Shown here in pieces: positions 1 to 9,108 of a stretch of DNA of 31,736 bases (the stretch's first letter is position 1; every line of letters begins with the position of its first letter). A model generated the notes under the pieces. The model saw only the letters and a list, made by a program, of their open reading frames with translations. It ran no database searches and was not told where the DNA came from. The stretch lies in NCBI RefSeq assembly GCF_943912825.1, contig NZ_CALTUX010000023.1, positions 1 through 31,736 of the forward strand, given 5' to 3'. The position numbers and the translations under genes are program-made. Source of the DNA: an uncultured Anaerococcus sp. (GTDB taxonomy: Bacteria; Bacillota; Clostridia; Tissierellales; Peptoniphilaceae).

Positions 1-113
1 GGCCGCCCCCTTCGCCCCTCCTTTAGACGAAGATTCAATTATAAATAATAATCATTTATTATAAGATAAAATTCCGAAGAATTAAAATAAGTAATAATAT
101 TATCTTGGATAAT

Positions 114-150
114 AAAAAAAGGAGTCTTAGGGGAAAGTCCCCTAAAATCC
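114..150 (-). terminator. Rho-independent terminator after the amidohydrolase gene
   Basis: Read on the minus strand, GGATTTTAGGGG pairs with CCCCTAAGACTCC (one bulged C), with loop ACTTT, followed by seven T. It lies just past the stop of the amidohydrolase gene at 169 and would end the FNT-amidohydrolase transcript. Bases 1-113 hold no gene that I can see. The first 25 bases are markedly more GC-rich than the rest. Confidence 0.7.
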
Positions 151-168
151 CTTTATCTTGGATAAAGT

Positions 169-1425
169 TTAATTCAAATATCTTATAACTTCTTTAAAAA
201 CTCCCAAGGCCTCATCCAGAGTATCCTCATTAAAATCAAAACTATCCTTATGGTGGCCTGCTGCTAGTTTGCTTCCGAATATGAAGTGGACTGCCTTGCC
301 TCCATTTTCTTCTACTTTGTTTATGAAGTAGACTACATCTTCTGAGGCTTTAAATTTGCCATTTAGGAAGGTCTTGTAGCCTCGTTTTCCTAGCATATCG
401 TTTATTTCTTTATAAAATTCACTTTCTATCTTTAAAAGAGCTGGGGCCGATCCTACTGTTTTTATTTCATAGGCTAGGTCAAAGGCTTTGGCCGCTCCTT
501 CTACTATGTCGTAGGTTCTTTTTACCAGGGTCTGGTTGATGGCTTCTGTCTCTCCCCTGGTTTCCATTTCTAGGACTGCCCTATCTGATACTGAATTTCT
601 GGTTGAACCTCCCCTTATTACTCCTACATTTATCCTGGCCATGCCGGTTGAAAATTGGGTTAGGGTGTGGAGATTTAAGGTGGCTGTTGCTACAGCTAGG
701 TTGGCATTTTTCCCTTCTTCTGGAAGGGCACCAGCGTGAGAAGCATGACCTTTGAAGGTTATATCTAGTTTGGTAGATGATAAAAAGCCTCCTGTCCCAA
801 CGCAGATTTTCCCATCTTCTACTCCCATTCCCAAATGGCCTGCAAATAGATAATCTAGGTTGTCAGCAACTCCTGCCTCTGTCAAGGACCTTGCTCCCCT
901 TAGGCCCTCTTCGGCTGGTTGGAAGATTAGGGTGTAGGTGCCCCTTAGCTTTTCCTTATTTTCTACAAGCCATTTTCCTAAAAATAAGCCAATTGATAGG
1001 TGGCCATCGTGGCCGCAGGCGTGGCAGGTCTTATCATTTCTTGACCTAAAGCCTTCTTTTGCTGGCCTGTGGGTCTCTTCCTTTGATTCTCTGATTGTTA
1101 GGGCATCTATATCGAAACGAAAGCCAATATTTGGACCCGGCTTATTTGTATAAATTTTTGCCACTGCCCCTGTGTAACCTTCTAGGATTTCTGAAATATC
1201 GAAATCGGCTTCTTCAACTATTGTGGCTGCGTAGGCTTTTGTTTGTTTAGGGATAGGCCTGCCGTACATGTAGGCAGGGCTGTGGATTTCTTTTCCAAAT
1301 CTTATCTCATCGACCCCGATTTCTTTTAGGTTTTTTATGATGTTAATTGTGGTCCTAAATTCCAAAAATCCTGGTTCTGCTATTGTATGGTAGAATCTCC
1401 TAGTTGATTTTATATCTTTTTCCAT
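169..1425 (-). CDS. abgA: AbgA-like M20 family amidohydrolase (aminobenzoyl-glutamate / aminoacyl-amino acid hydrolase)
   Basis: A 418-residue cytoplasmic metallo-hydrolase of the M20D/amidohydrolase family. The di-metal site is visible as CHACGHDGH (residues 134-142), the catalytic PAEEG (170-174) and a late GHHKD histidine motif. The order and wording of motifs (FRFDIDALTI, HRPAKEGF, FQPAEEGLRGAR, AAGHH-KDSFDF) follow E. coli AbgA, the A subunit of p-aminobenzoyl-glutamate hydrolase, and length is close to that family (about 436). The start has an AGAGG ribosome site. Only one base separates it from the upstream FNT gene (TGA-T-ATG), so the two are cotranscribed and probably coupled. No abgB partner is next to it, so the true substrate could be another N-acyl or peptide amide; the family call is firm and the substrate is not. 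Confidence 0.8.
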   Translation of the reverse strand: MEKDIKSTRRFYHTIAEPGFLEFRTTINIIKNLKEIGVDEIRFGKEIHSPAYMYGRPIPKQTKAYAATIVEEADFDISEILEGYTGAVAKIYTNKPGPNIGFRFDIDALTIRESKEETHRPAKEGFRSRNDKTCHACGHDGHLSIGLFLGKWLVENKEKLRGTYTLIFQPAEEGLRGARSLTEAGVADNLDYLFAGHLGMGVEDGKICVGTGGFLSSTKLDITFKGHASHAGALPEEGKNANLAVATATLNLHTLTQFSTGMARINVGVIRGGSTRNSVSDRAVLEMETRGETEAINQTLVKRTYDIVEGAAKAFDLAYEIKTVGSAPALLKIESEFYKEINDMLGKRGYKTFLNGKFKASEDVVYFINKVEENGGKAVHFIFGSKLAAGHHKDSFDFNEDTLDEALGVFKEVIRYLN

Positions 1426-1426
1426 A

Positions 1427-2260
1427 TCAAGCCTCTTTCCTATAGGCTAAAAAGTACAAAATCCCAACAAGGATAGCCCCGCCTATGATATTGCCAATTG
1501 TAACTGGCAGGAGGTTTTTAAAAATCATGTTAGATAAATTAAGACTAGCTAGAGCCTCTTGACCTAGGCCAGATTTTGCCGCAAGACTTTCTATATTTTT
1601 AGCCATAATTCCTGCTGGTATATAATACATATTGGCTATGCTATGTTCAAAACCTGAAAGAACAAATATTAGAACCGGGAAAAATCCAGCTATTAGCTTT
1701 GACCCATAAGACTTGGCACCAAGTCCCATCCAAACACCCAAGCATACCAAAAAATTGGCCAAAATCCCCAGGATAAGGGCCTGACTAAAGGATAAGTCGA
1801 TTTTTGCCTTGGCTATTAAAATTGTCCTTGCTCCAACAAGGCCATCTCCCATAAGCCACTGGCCTGATTGAGAGATCAGAATTACTATAAAAAGAGCCCC
1901 TATAAAATTTCCCAAATAGACTAAAAGCCATGATTTTAGCATGGTTTTAAGGCTGGTTTTTTTGTCCAAGAGAGCAAAGACCATCAGGCAATTGCCAGTA
2001 AAAAGCTCTCCGCCTGCGACCATGACAAAGATTAGTCCTGGTGTGAAAACAAGGCCTTGGATAAGTTTACCCATAGGCAAGGTCTCAGGACTTGCAAGCA
2101 AGTGGGCTGAGGCAAGGCTTGAGGCCACTGCCGCTAGGCTTATAAAGATGCCTGCAAAAAAGGATAAAATCATTGTTTTCTTGATCGGCATTTGAGATTT
2201 TTTCCAATAAGTATCAATCGCCCTTGGTAAAATTTTATCAGGGCTTAGATCATTTTCCAT
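1427..2260 (-). CDS. Formate/nitrite transporter (FNT) family channel
   Basis: A 277-residue integral membrane protein with about six hydrophobic helices. The FNT signatures are clear: VAGGELFTGNCL after the second helix, and SGFEHSIANMYYIPAG later, the latter carrying the conserved His that gates the pore. FNT pentamers move small monovalent anions (formate, nitrite, hydrosulfide, lactate) across the inner membrane. No formate lyase, nitrite or sulfite enzyme is next to it, so the substrate stays open. Formate export would fit a fermenter. Start has an AAGGAG site. It is the first gene of a two-gene unit with the amidohydrolase, one base apart. Confidence 0.88.
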   Translation of the reverse strand: MENDLSPDKILPRAIDTYWKKSQMPIKKTMILSFFAGIFISLAAVASSLASAHLLASPETLPMGKLIQGLVFTPGLIFVMVAGGELFTGNCLMVFALLDKKTSLKTMLKSWLLVYLGNFIGALFIVILISQSGQWLMGDGLVGARTILIAKAKIDLSFSQALILGILANFLVCLGVWMGLGAKSYGSKLIAGFFPVLIFVLSGFEHSIANMYYIPAGIMAKNIESLAAKSGLGQEALASLNLSNMIFKNLLPVTIGNIIGGAILVGILYFLAYRKEA

Positions 2261-2318
2261 AAATACTCCTTATTTTTTATCTTATTAATTATTAATCTTA
2301 CCTTTTCTAGGCAAAGAA

Positions 2319-2344
2319 AAAAGACAAGCCTAAGCCTATCTTTT
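2319..2344 (-). terminator. Rho-independent terminator after the GH13 gene
   Basis: On the minus strand an 11-bp stem with two G-T wobbles (AAAAGATAGGC with GCTTGTCTTTT, loop TTAG) is followed by a run of T. It sits 22 bases past the stop of the glucanase gene. Confidence 0.7.
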
Positions 2345-2365
2345 AAAAAATAAAATAATTTTACC

Positions 2366-4054
2366 TTAGTCCCAAATTACAAAGGAATTTTCTCCTAACT
2401 TTTTATCCTCATACTTATTAGCTGCTAGGATATTTGAATCGCCTAGGTCAAAATCTAGATCATCGCCTAAATTTATAGCAAGGCTTAGCTTGCTTTCGCA
2501 ATCAAACCTTTCGACTAACAAAATATCATCCTTGCTTGAAATTTTAATCTTGCCATCTCTTATAACTTTTTGACCCTTTATACTTAAAATTTCCTTGATT
2601 TTTTCCAGATAGGATATGTTTTTTTCTAGACTAATCCAAGGGAAAGATCTCCTGCAATCTGGGTCTCCCTTGCCTTCTAGGCCAATTTCTGTTCCATAAT
2701 AGACTAAGTTAGCTCCCATATACACAACGCTTAAAGCTATCGCTGCCAAATGTTTATCCCTAGACCCATTTATTTCTGTAATAAATCTAGGTGTATCGTG
2801 GGTATCAAGTAGATTTAGCATCATCATGTTTGCCTGATTTCTATTTCTCATCTGAACCATATTAAAACAATCACTTGCTTTCTTTGCATCAATCTTTTTA
2901 GTAAAATAATCAAGGCTTATTTTACTAAAGGCATAATTCATTATAGAATCAAATTCATCACCTCTTAGGAAAGTCTCAGCGTTGTGCCAATTTTCACCAA
3001 TTATTACAGCGTCAGCCTTGGCACTTTTGATTTCCTTACGAAATCTCTTCCAAAAATCATGACTAACCTCATCTGACACATCAAGTCTCCACCCATCTAT
3101 GTGAAACTCCTCAATCCAATACTTGCCTACCTTTATTAAATAATCTTGGACCTCCTTATTTGAAGTCTTAAGCTTAGGCATATTATAAACATGGGCAAAG
3201 GTCTGGTAATTTATCTTTTCTATATCAGCCTTATCTCCATCAATATAAAACCAATTGTAATATTTAGATTTTTCTCCCTTTTCCCTCACATCTTCAAAGA
3301 TAGGATTTAGGTGGGACATGTGGTTAAAAACTGCATCTAGGACAATCCTTATGCTCAAGTCATGGGCCTTATTAACAAGCTTTTTAAAATCTTTTTTATC
3401 ACCAAAATGCGGATCAATTTCAAAATAATCAATTATATCGTACTTGTGGTTGGTCGGTGACTTAAAAATCGGAGTCAGATAAAGGCAGTTGATACCCAAT
3501 TCTTTAATATAGCCTAGTTTTTCAGTAATTCCCCTAAGGTCGCCACCTGCAAAAGACTTTGGAGATGGCAAGTCTAGCCATTTTTGATTGATATAGGTAT
3601 CATCTTTGTCAAAATTCCCCCTATTAAATCTCTCGACAAAAATCTGATAAAATACAGCATCCCTCATCCATTCGACTGGCTTAAAAATATCTGCCTCGTT
3701 GATATATGGCATATGAAATGATGTGAAGTAAAAATTATCAAGATCATAAGTCTCTTCGAGTCCATATTCACTTAGGTAATAAGTCTTATTAGCTTCTTCT
3801 ATTTTGAAAATATAGGCAAATCTCTTATCTTTTATTTTTATATTTATCTCATAGTAAGCAAAAAGCTCATCGACAAAGGTCTTCTCCATATTAGCTTCCT
3901 GCCAGCTGTGCGGGTAGTCAAATTTGTATGTGTAAAGCAGGCTTACATCGACTTCATCTTCCCTACCAGCCCTCAACCTTATATTTAGTTCGTCTTCACC
4001 TATGGCATAGGCCATAAAGCTTTCACTTAAATGTAAAATTGCACTTTTATTCAT
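2366..4054 (-). CDS. GH13 alpha-glucanase (neopullulanase / cyclomaltodextrinase-like)
   Basis: A 562-residue alpha-amylase-superfamily enzyme. Residues 1-120 look like the beta-sandwich N-terminal domain (CBM34 type) of neopullulanases and maltogenic amylases; the barrel follows from RDAVFYQIFVERF (131-143). All four GH13 motifs are present: DAVFNH (240-245), GWRLDVSDE with nucleophile D325, IIGENW with acid/base E354, and LLDTHDTPR with H419/D420. There is no signal peptide, so it acts in the cytoplasm on imported maltodextrins or cyclodextrins, or on stored glycogen. Start has an AGAGGA site, and a TATAAT box lies 24 bases upstream (4078-4083). It is a single-gene unit bounded by terminators. 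Exact specificity (cyclomaltodextrinase, neopullulanase or alpha-amylase) cannot be set from motifs. Confidence 0.85.
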   Translation of the reverse strand: MNKSAILHLSESFMAYAIGEDELNIRLRAGREDEVDVSLLYTYKFDYPHSWQEANMEKTFVDELFAYYEINIKIKDKRFAYIFKIEEANKTYYLSEYGLEETYDLDNFYFTSFHMPYINEADIFKPVEWMRDAVFYQIFVERFNRGNFDKDDTYINQKWLDLPSPKSFAGGDLRGITEKLGYIKELGINCLYLTPIFKSPTNHKYDIIDYFEIDPHFGDKKDFKKLVNKAHDLSIRIVLDAVFNHMSHLNPIFEDVREKGEKSKYYNWFYIDGDKADIEKINYQTFAHVYNMPKLKTSNKEVQDYLIKVGKYWIEEFHIDGWRLDVSDEVSHDFWKRFRKEIKSAKADAVIIGENWHNAETFLRGDEFDSIMNYAFSKISLDYFTKKIDAKKASDCFNMVQMRNRNQANMMMLNLLDTHDTPRFITEINGSRDKHLAAIALSVVYMGANLVYYGTEIGLEGKGDPDCRRSFPWISLEKNISYLEKIKEILSIKGQKVIRDGKIKISSKDDILLVERFDCESKLSLAINLGDDLDFDLGDSNILAANKYEDKKLGENSFVIWD

Positions 4055-4116
4055 AAATCCTCTCTTTCATTTATATAATTATATGCTAGGATGAGATTTT
4101 TTCATTATAAAGGAAA

Positions 4117-4148
4117 AACCCCTCCATCCGCTTGCGGATTTTGGGGTT
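4117..4148 (-). terminator. Terminator of the ula-tal-tkt operon
   Basis: Two stacked stems (AACCCC/GGGGTT outside, ATCCGC/GCGGAT inside, 3x3 internal loop) are followed on the minus strand by a T-run. It lies 28 bases after the transketolase stop. Confidence 0.75.
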
Positions 4149-4175
4149 GAGGTCATTTTGAAAGGAGTGATTTAC

Positions 4176-6167
4176 CTATAAATATTTTTCCTTATATTTT
4201 TCGACAATATTTTCTACGCTAAAGCCTAGTTTTTCTGCTACTAAGTCACCAGGGCCTGAGATTCCAAAGTCATCTATGGCAATATTTAGTCCCTTATCTC
4301 CGGTCCATTCTGCCCAACCAAAGGATGAAGCCATTTCAATACTTACCCTATTTTTTACTTCTTTTGGAAGGAGAGCTTCTTTGTAAGCTGCATCTTGTTT
4401 TCTAAAGAGGGTCATTGATGGCATTGATATTACCCTGATGGCTTGACCTTCTTTTTCGAGGGCCTCTGCAGCCTTGATGGCTAGGGCTACTTCTGAACCT
4501 GTTCCTATAAAGATTCCATCTGGTATTTCCTTGCTTGCTTCTTTTATGACGTAGGCTCCCTTATCTATTGATTCTAGCTTTTCTGTTGCCTTTAAATTTT
4601 CTAGATTTTGCCTTGATAGGGCAATGACTGTTGGGCTTTCCTTACTTTCTAGGGCTATTTTCCAAGCTAGTCTTACTTCGTTGGCATCTGCTGGTCTTAG
4701 ATCGATTACATTTGGTATTGCCCTTATCATGGCCAGTTGTTCTATTGGTTCATGGGTTGGTCCATCTTCGCCTACTGCTACTGAGTCGTGGGTGAAGACG
4801 TAGGTTAGAGGTAGTTTGGATAGGGCTGATAGCCTTAGGGCTGCCTTTACATAGTCTACAAATACGAAGAAAGTTGATACATGATGGAAGCTTCCCCCAT
4901 GGGCCATGATTCCGTTGCCTATAGCTGCCATGGCAAATTCTCTTACTCCATACCAAACATTTCTTCCTGCTGGGTCATCTTTAAATGATGGAGACCCTAC
5001 TATATCTGTCTTATTTGATGAGAAGAGGTCTGCTGATCCTCCCCAGATATTTTGGTTATTTTTGGCTAGGTCTTGAAGGATTTCTCCACCTGATGCTCTT
5101 GATGCTAGGGCCTTATCTTCTGCTGAGTATTTTCTTATCTTGTCAAAGAAATTATCGTCTAATTTTCTTTCTATACCATTTATTAGAGATTGATAAGCTT
5201 CTGGATAGGCTTTTTTATAGGCTTCCATTAAATCATCCCAGGCCTTATTTGCTTCTTGGCCTCTCTTGCCTAGGTCTTCTTTGAAGGTCTCATAAATTTC
5301 TTCTGGGATTTCAAAGTCCTTGTTTTCCCATTTATAAAATTCTTTGGCCTTGGCAAAGTCATCTCCACCTAGGGGTGCCCCGTGGACCTTGTTTGTGCCT
5401 TGCTTTGATGAACCATAGCCTATGATTGTTTTTATTTCTATTAGGCTTGGTTTTTCATCTTGGCTGTTGGCTTTTTCTATGGCCTTGCCTATGGCTTCTA
5501 AATCTTGGCCATCTTCTACTTTTATATAGTTCCAGCCTTGGGCCTTGACTCTTGCTTCTACATTTTCTGAGAAGGATGTATTTAGTTTTCCATCTAGGCA
5601 GATGTCATTTGAGTCATAGAGCACTACTAATTTTGATAATTTTAGGTGACCTGCAAGACTCATCGCCTCGTAGGATACGCCTTCCATTAGGTCTCCATCT
5701 CCACATAGGCAGTAGGTTTTGTGGTCTATTACCGGATAATCTTCTTTGTTATAGATTGCTGCCATGTGCTTTTCTGCTAAGGCCATGCCTACAGCATTGG
5801 CTATACCTTGACCAAGTGGACCTGTTGTTACTTCTACTCCTTCTGTGTCTAGTCTTTCTGGATGGCCTGGAGCCTTTGATCCTATTTGCCTAAAGTTTTT
5901 TAAATCTTCCATTGGAAGATTGTAACCTGCTAGGTGAATCATTGAATAAAGTAGGGCTGAGCCGTGGCCTGCTGATAGGACAAACCTATCTCTATTGAAG
6001 AATGATGGATTTTTTGGATTTACATTCAGATATTTATTCCATAGGGAATAAATCATTGGAGCTGCTCCCATGCAGATGCCTGGGTGGCCACTGTTTGCCT
6101 TTTCTATCTGAGCTAGGGATAGGCTTCTTATGGCTGCTATGGCTTTTATGTCTTTATTTGCTGTCAT
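4176..6167 (-). CDS. tkt: Transketolase
   Basis: A full-length (663 aa) thiamine-diphosphate transketolase of the non-oxidative pentose phosphate pathway, moving two-carbon units between ketose and aldose phosphates. Visible features are H28 in NSGHPG, H68 in AGHGS, the ThDP motif GDGDLMEG (156-163) ending near N187, and the central DSVAVGEDGPTHEP signature in the pyrimidine-binding domain. It lies eight bases after the transaldolase gene. Because both follow the ascorbate genes on the same strand, the D-xylulose 5-phosphate made upstream would be its direct substrate. The ribosome site is weak (ATAGGTAAG), which fits translation coupled to tal. Confidence 0.96.
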   Translation of the reverse strand: MTANKDIKAIAAIRSLSLAQIEKANSGHPGICMGAAPMIYSLWNKYLNVNPKNPSFFNRDRFVLSAGHGSALLYSMIHLAGYNLPMEDLKNFRQIGSKAPGHPERLDTEGVEVTTGPLGQGIANAVGMALAEKHMAAIYNKEDYPVIDHKTYCLCGDGDLMEGVSYEAMSLAGHLKLSKLVVLYDSNDICLDGKLNTSFSENVEARVKAQGWNYIKVEDGQDLEAIGKAIEKANSQDEKPSLIEIKTIIGYGSSKQGTNKVHGAPLGGDDFAKAKEFYKWENKDFEIPEEIYETFKEDLGKRGQEANKAWDDLMEAYKKAYPEAYQSLINGIERKLDDNFFDKIRKYSAEDKALASRASGGEILQDLAKNNQNIWGGSADLFSSNKTDIVGSPSFKDDPAGRNVWYGVREFAMAAIGNGIMAHGGSFHHVSTFFVFVDYVKAALRLSALSKLPLTYVFTHDSVAVGEDGPTHEPIEQLAMIRAIPNVIDLRPADANEVRLAWKIALESKESPTVIALSRQNLENLKATEKLESIDKGAYVIKEASKEIPDGIFIGTGSEVALAIKAAEALEKEGQAIRVISMPSMTLFRKQDAAYKEALLPKEVKNRVSIEMASSFGWAEWTGDKGLNIAIDDFGISGPGDLVAEKLGFSVENIVEKYKEKYL

Positions 6168-6175
6168 TTTCTTAC

Positions 6176-6829
6176 CTATTTCCCTCTATTTTCAAATGCT
6201 TCCCAATCTTTTTTGAAGCTTGCTATGCCTGCATCTGTTAGTGGGTGAGACCATAGTTTTTCAAAGATTGAGCCTGGGATTGTTGCTATGTGGGCACCTG
6301 CTAGGGCTGAGCCTTCTAGGTGTTTGTTGGTTCTTATTGATGCTGCTATTATCTCACTTTCTAGGCCATAGATGTCTAGGACTTCTCTAAGTTCTCTTAT
6401 TAGTCTTATCCCATCTTCTCCCATATCATCGATTCTACCGACAAATGGTGATATGTAGGTTGCTCCTGCCTTGGCTGCCATTAGGCCTTGGCTTACTGAA
6501 AATATTAGTGTGCAGTTGGTTTTAATTCCTTCTTTTGAGAGGGTATTTACTGCCTTTAGGCCATCTTCTGTCATTGGGATTTTTACTACTATATTGTCTG
6601 CCCAAGTAGCTATATCTCTTGCTTCTTTGACCATATTTTCGTAATCATAGCTTGTTACTTCTGCTGAGATTGGTCCATCTACGAAAGAAGCTATTTCTGT
6701 TACTACTTCTTTGAAGTCTCTGCCTTCTTTGTTGATTAGGGATGGATTGGTTGTTACCCCATCACATAAGCCTAGGTCGTTTATTCTTTTTATTTGATCT
6801 ACATTTGCTGTGTCTAAGAAAAATTTCAT
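6176..6829 (-). CDS. tal: Transaldolase (short, 217-residue class)
   Basis: A class I aldolase of the small MipB/TalC-type transaldolase group. The Schiff-base lysine is K83 in VVKIPMTEDG; other active-site pieces are D6 (FFLDTAN), N28 (TTNPS) and SPFVGRIDD. Fructose-6-phosphate aldolases of the same size carry Gln in the second-strand motif and Tyr in the SPF/APY motif. This protein has Glu (AEV, residue 57) and Phe (F129), the pattern of true transaldolases such as B. subtilis YwjH. It moves dihydroxyacetone units between sedoheptulose 7-P and glyceraldehyde 3-P. AAGGAGT ribosome site; cotranscribed with tkt. Confidence 0.94.
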   Translation of the reverse strand: MKFFLDTANVDQIKRINDLGLCDGVTTNPSLINKEGRDFKEVVTEIASFVDGPISAEVTSYDYENMVKEARDIATWADNIVVKIPMTEDGLKAVNTLSKEGIKTNCTLIFSVSQGLMAAKAGATYISPFVGRIDDMGEDGIRLIRELREVLDIYGLESEIIAASIRTNKHLEGSALAGAHIATIPGSIFEKLWSHPLTDAGIASFKKDWEAFENRGK

Positions 6830-6855
6830 TTTTACTCCTTCTTTTCTATGCTTTT

Positions 6856-6913
6856 AAAAATAGCAGTGAATTTTATCTAGGAAATAATTGCCCCGATTTT
6901 AAATCCACTGCTA
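6856..6913 (-). terminator. Possible attenuator/terminator between ulaD and tal
   Basis: TAGCAGTG (6861-6868) and CACTGCTA (6906-6913) form a perfect 8-bp inverted repeat with a 37-base spacer. Read on the minus strand the closing arm is directly followed by five T. This is the only sizeable gap (88 bases) within the ula-tal-tkt run. It could reduce read-through from the ascorbate genes into tal-tkt, or be an mRNA-processing hairpin. I see no convincing separate promoter for tal. Confidence 0.4.
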
Positions 6914-6917
6914 AAAT

Positions 6918-7553
6918 TTAGAATATTTCGTTTATCTTTTCTTTAAAATCGATAGCTGCTTGTCTTGGATTTTCAGCCTTTGCTATTCCTCTGCCGGCTA
7001 TGAATGCATATACATCTACTCCCTTAAATAGTTCTAGTGTATTTACATCAAGGCCACCTGTAGCATAAACCTTAAAGCCCATGTCTATAAGTTTTCTGAT
7101 TTTGTTAAGGTCTTTTTCTCCCCAAGTTTCACCACTTAGGAGGGCATCTCTGGATTGGTGGTAAACTACTTCGTCTATTCCAATTTCCATCCATTGTTTG
7201 GCTTGCTCAAAGGTCCAATCTCCGTAAAGCTCTACTTGAAGACGATCAAGCTCTTTTTTTGCTGCCTGCATTGTTGGAATTGTTGCACAGCAAATTACTG
7301 TCATTATATTTGCTCCTGCATCCTTGCAGTTTTTGGCTACTGTTCCGCCTGCGTCTGCACATTTTGTATCAGCTAGGATATCTTTTTCTGGATATAGGGC
7401 TCTGATTGCTCTAACTGGCTCCATGCCATCTTGCAAGCATAAAACAGTTCCTACTTCTAAGATGTCTACTACATCTCCTACTTCTCTAACAGTTTCTAAA
7501 GCTTCCGCTAAATTTTGGCTATCTAAAGCTATTTGTAATTTTGGTTTTGTCAT
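6918..7553 (-). CDS. ulaD: 3-keto-L-gulonate-6-phosphate decarboxylase
   Basis: A 211-residue beta-alpha barrel of the orotidine-monophosphate-decarboxylase suprafamily. It turns 3-keto-L-gulonate 6-phosphate into L-xylulose 5-phosphate and CO2. The active-site set matches E. coli UlaD even in numbering: D11 (ALDS), E33 (LEVGT), D62, K64 and D67 (DTKCADAGG). Further family motifs are TVICCA, VVYHQSRDA and FIAGRGI. The related hexulose-phosphate synthases share the fold, but the other ula genes settle the role. AAGGAAAG ribosome site; 11 bases after ulaE. Confidence 0.95.
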   Translation of the reverse strand: MTKPKLQIALDSQNLAEALETVREVGDVVDILEVGTVLCLQDGMEPVRAIRALYPEKDILADTKCADAGGTVAKNCKDAGANIMTVICCATIPTMQAAKKELDRLQVELYGDWTFEQAKQWMEIGIDEVVYHQSRDALLSGETWGEKDLNKIRKLIDMGFKVYATGGLDVNTLELFKGVDVYAFIAGRGIAKAENPRQAAIDFKEKINEIF

Positions 7554-7564
7554 TATTCTTTCCT

Positions 7565-8404
7565 TTATTTCAATTTATCTGTCAAAAATTCATAAGCGTC
7601 TCTTATGATTTCTTTGTAATTTTCTTCACCGTGGTTCCAGAATTCTCCAGTATAAAGATTTACACCTTGGTCTTTCAACTCGCTGATGCATCTCTCATAT
7701 TCAGTGTGACCACCAGAACCAAAGGTCATGTCCCTATAAATTCCTGGATTTGTTTCCTTTAGGTGGGCTGCAAATATATGGCCCCTGCCTAGTTTTAAAT
7801 CTTCTACTACATCTGTCCCATATTTTACGGCTGCATTTTTTAAATTGCCTATGTCTGGATAAATTCCTAGATATGGACTATCGATAAGTTTTACATATTT
7901 CATGGCCTTTTCGACTGTATCCATAAATTCTGTTTCCATGGTTTCAAAGGCTAAAATCACACCGTATTTGCTTGCCATTTCCACTGCCTTAGCTAGGTTT
8001 TCAGTAAAATATTTGACTGTATCAGGGCAAGACTCTTCATAATAAACGTCATAACCAGCTAATTGGATGATTCTGATTCCGTTTATATCGGCAAATTCGA
8101 TGGCTTTTTCCATCATTGATAAACTTTTATTTCTCTTAAAAGTATCTAGGGAACCGAATGGATACTTTCTATGGCCTGATAGGCACATTGTCCTAATTCT
8201 AACTCCCTCATCTCTTTGAGCCTTGGCTAGGTCATAGGCAAAGCCATTATATATCCTATTTAGCTTTTCATCGGTCTCATCTACGCTTATTTCAACTTGA
8301 TCAAAGCCGATTTCCTTGGCTAATTTTAGTTTCTGATGGATATTTAATTCATTTGGTAGGGCCTTTTCATAGATTCCTAGGTTAATTTTGTCCATAATAT
8401 GCAT
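7565..8404 (-). CDS. ulaE: L-xylulose-5-phosphate 3-epimerase
   Basis: A 279-residue TIM-barrel epimerase (AP-endonuclease-2-like fold) that converts L-xylulose 5-phosphate to L-ribulose 5-phosphate. It aligns by eye with E. coli UlaE throughout: LGIYEKALP, VDETDE, MCLSGHRK-PFGS, IQLAGYDVYY, YPDIGNL, GHIFAAHLKET and GEFW. The first 23 bases overlap the end of ulaF, so translation is probably coupled. Two ATG codons are possible, at 8404 and 8395. The GGAG site is close to the first (three bases) and far from the second (about twelve), so the start is uncertain by three residues. Confidence 0.95.
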   Translation of the reverse strand: MHIMDKINLGIYEKALPNELNIHQKLKLAKEIGFDQVEISVDETDEKLNRIYNGFAYDLAKAQRDEGVRIRTMCLSGHRKYPFGSLDTFKRNKSLSMMEKAIEFADINGIRIIQLAGYDVYYEESCPDTVKYFTENLAKAVEMASKYGVILAFETMETEFMDTVEKAMKYVKLIDSPYLGIYPDIGNLKNAAVKYGTDVVEDLKLGRGHIFAAHLKETNPGIYRDMTFGSGGHTEYERCISELKDQGVNLYTGEFWNHGEENYKEIIRDAYEFLTDKLK

Positions 8405-9074
8405 TTTCTCCGTGTTTTCTTAGATAATGCTTATCTAAGAGGTCTTGGCTCATTGCTTCATGTCTTTTAAGAGCTTCTAAGTGCCAATTCATAAAGGCCA
8501 CTTCTTCTAGAACTACTGAATGAAATACTGAGTCTTCCGCATCCTTTCCAAAGGTGAATGGTCCGTGATTTGCTACTAAAACTGCTGGTATTTGGTCAGC
8601 CTTTATATTTCTTTGCCTGAATGTTTCTACTATTACAAGGCCAGTATTTTTCTCATATTCGCTTGCTATTTCTTCTTTTGTCATATCCCTTGTTGCAGGA
8701 ATTGGACCATAGAAATAATCAGCTTGGGTTGTGCCACATGCCTTAATATCAAACTTAGCCTGGGCCATTATGGTTGCCCATCTTGAGTGGGTGTGGGTTA
8801 TGCCTGATATTTCTGGGAAATTCTTATAAAGCTCTATATGGGTTGGGGTGTCGCTTGAGGGATTTAAATCTCCCTCAACGACATTTCCTTCCATATCTAC
8901 AACTACCATATCGCTAGCTTTCATAGAAGAATATTCAACTCCAGATGGCTTTATAACTATATATTTCCTATCTTCTGTAATTTCTGATACATTGCCCCAG
9001 GTAAACTTTACCAAGTCATACTTAGGCAAAAGTAAATTTGCTCTATATACTCTTTCTTTTAATTCCTCTAACAT
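8382..9074 (-). CDS. ulaF: L-ribulose-5-phosphate 4-epimerase
   Basis: A 230-residue class II aldolase/AraD-type zinc epimerase that makes D-xylulose 5-phosphate from L-ribulose 5-phosphate, the last step of the ascorbate route. Visible are GNVSEI (27-32), KPSGVEY (42-48), SSDTPTH with D75, the zinc histidines H94 and H96 (THTHS) and H170 (NHGPF), and CGTTQADYFYGPIP. Arabinose AraD has the same motifs, but the place between ulaB and ulaE makes it UlaF. Confidence 0.93.
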   Translation of the reverse strand: MLEELKERVYRANLLLPKYDLVKFTWGNVSEITEDRKYIVIKPSGVEYSSMKASDMVVVDMEGNVVEGDLNPSSDTPTHIELYKNFPEISGITHTHSRWATIMAQAKFDIKACGTTQADYFYGPIPATRDMTKEEIASEYEKNTGLVIVETFRQRNIKADQIPAVLVANHGPFTFGKDAEDSVFHSVVLEEVAFMNWHLEALKRHEAMSQDLLDKHYLRKHGENAYYGQN

Positions 9075-9108
9075 ATTTTCCTACTAACTTTTCTTCTTAT
9101 TCTTTTTC

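Noticed and set aside
109..175. Short direct repeat TATCTTGGATAA at about 110 and 163
   Set aside because: It flanks a terminator and has no further copies or known role; likely chance in AT-rich DNA.
5552..5893. A 113-residue plus-strand ORF opposite transketolase
   Set aside because: Leucine-rich shadow of a conserved gene, with no ribosome site.
6176..6829. Fructose-6-phosphate aldolase instead of transaldolase
   Set aside because: The active-site positions that separate the two carry Glu (AEV) and Phe (SPF) as in transaldolases, not the Gln and Tyr of FSA.
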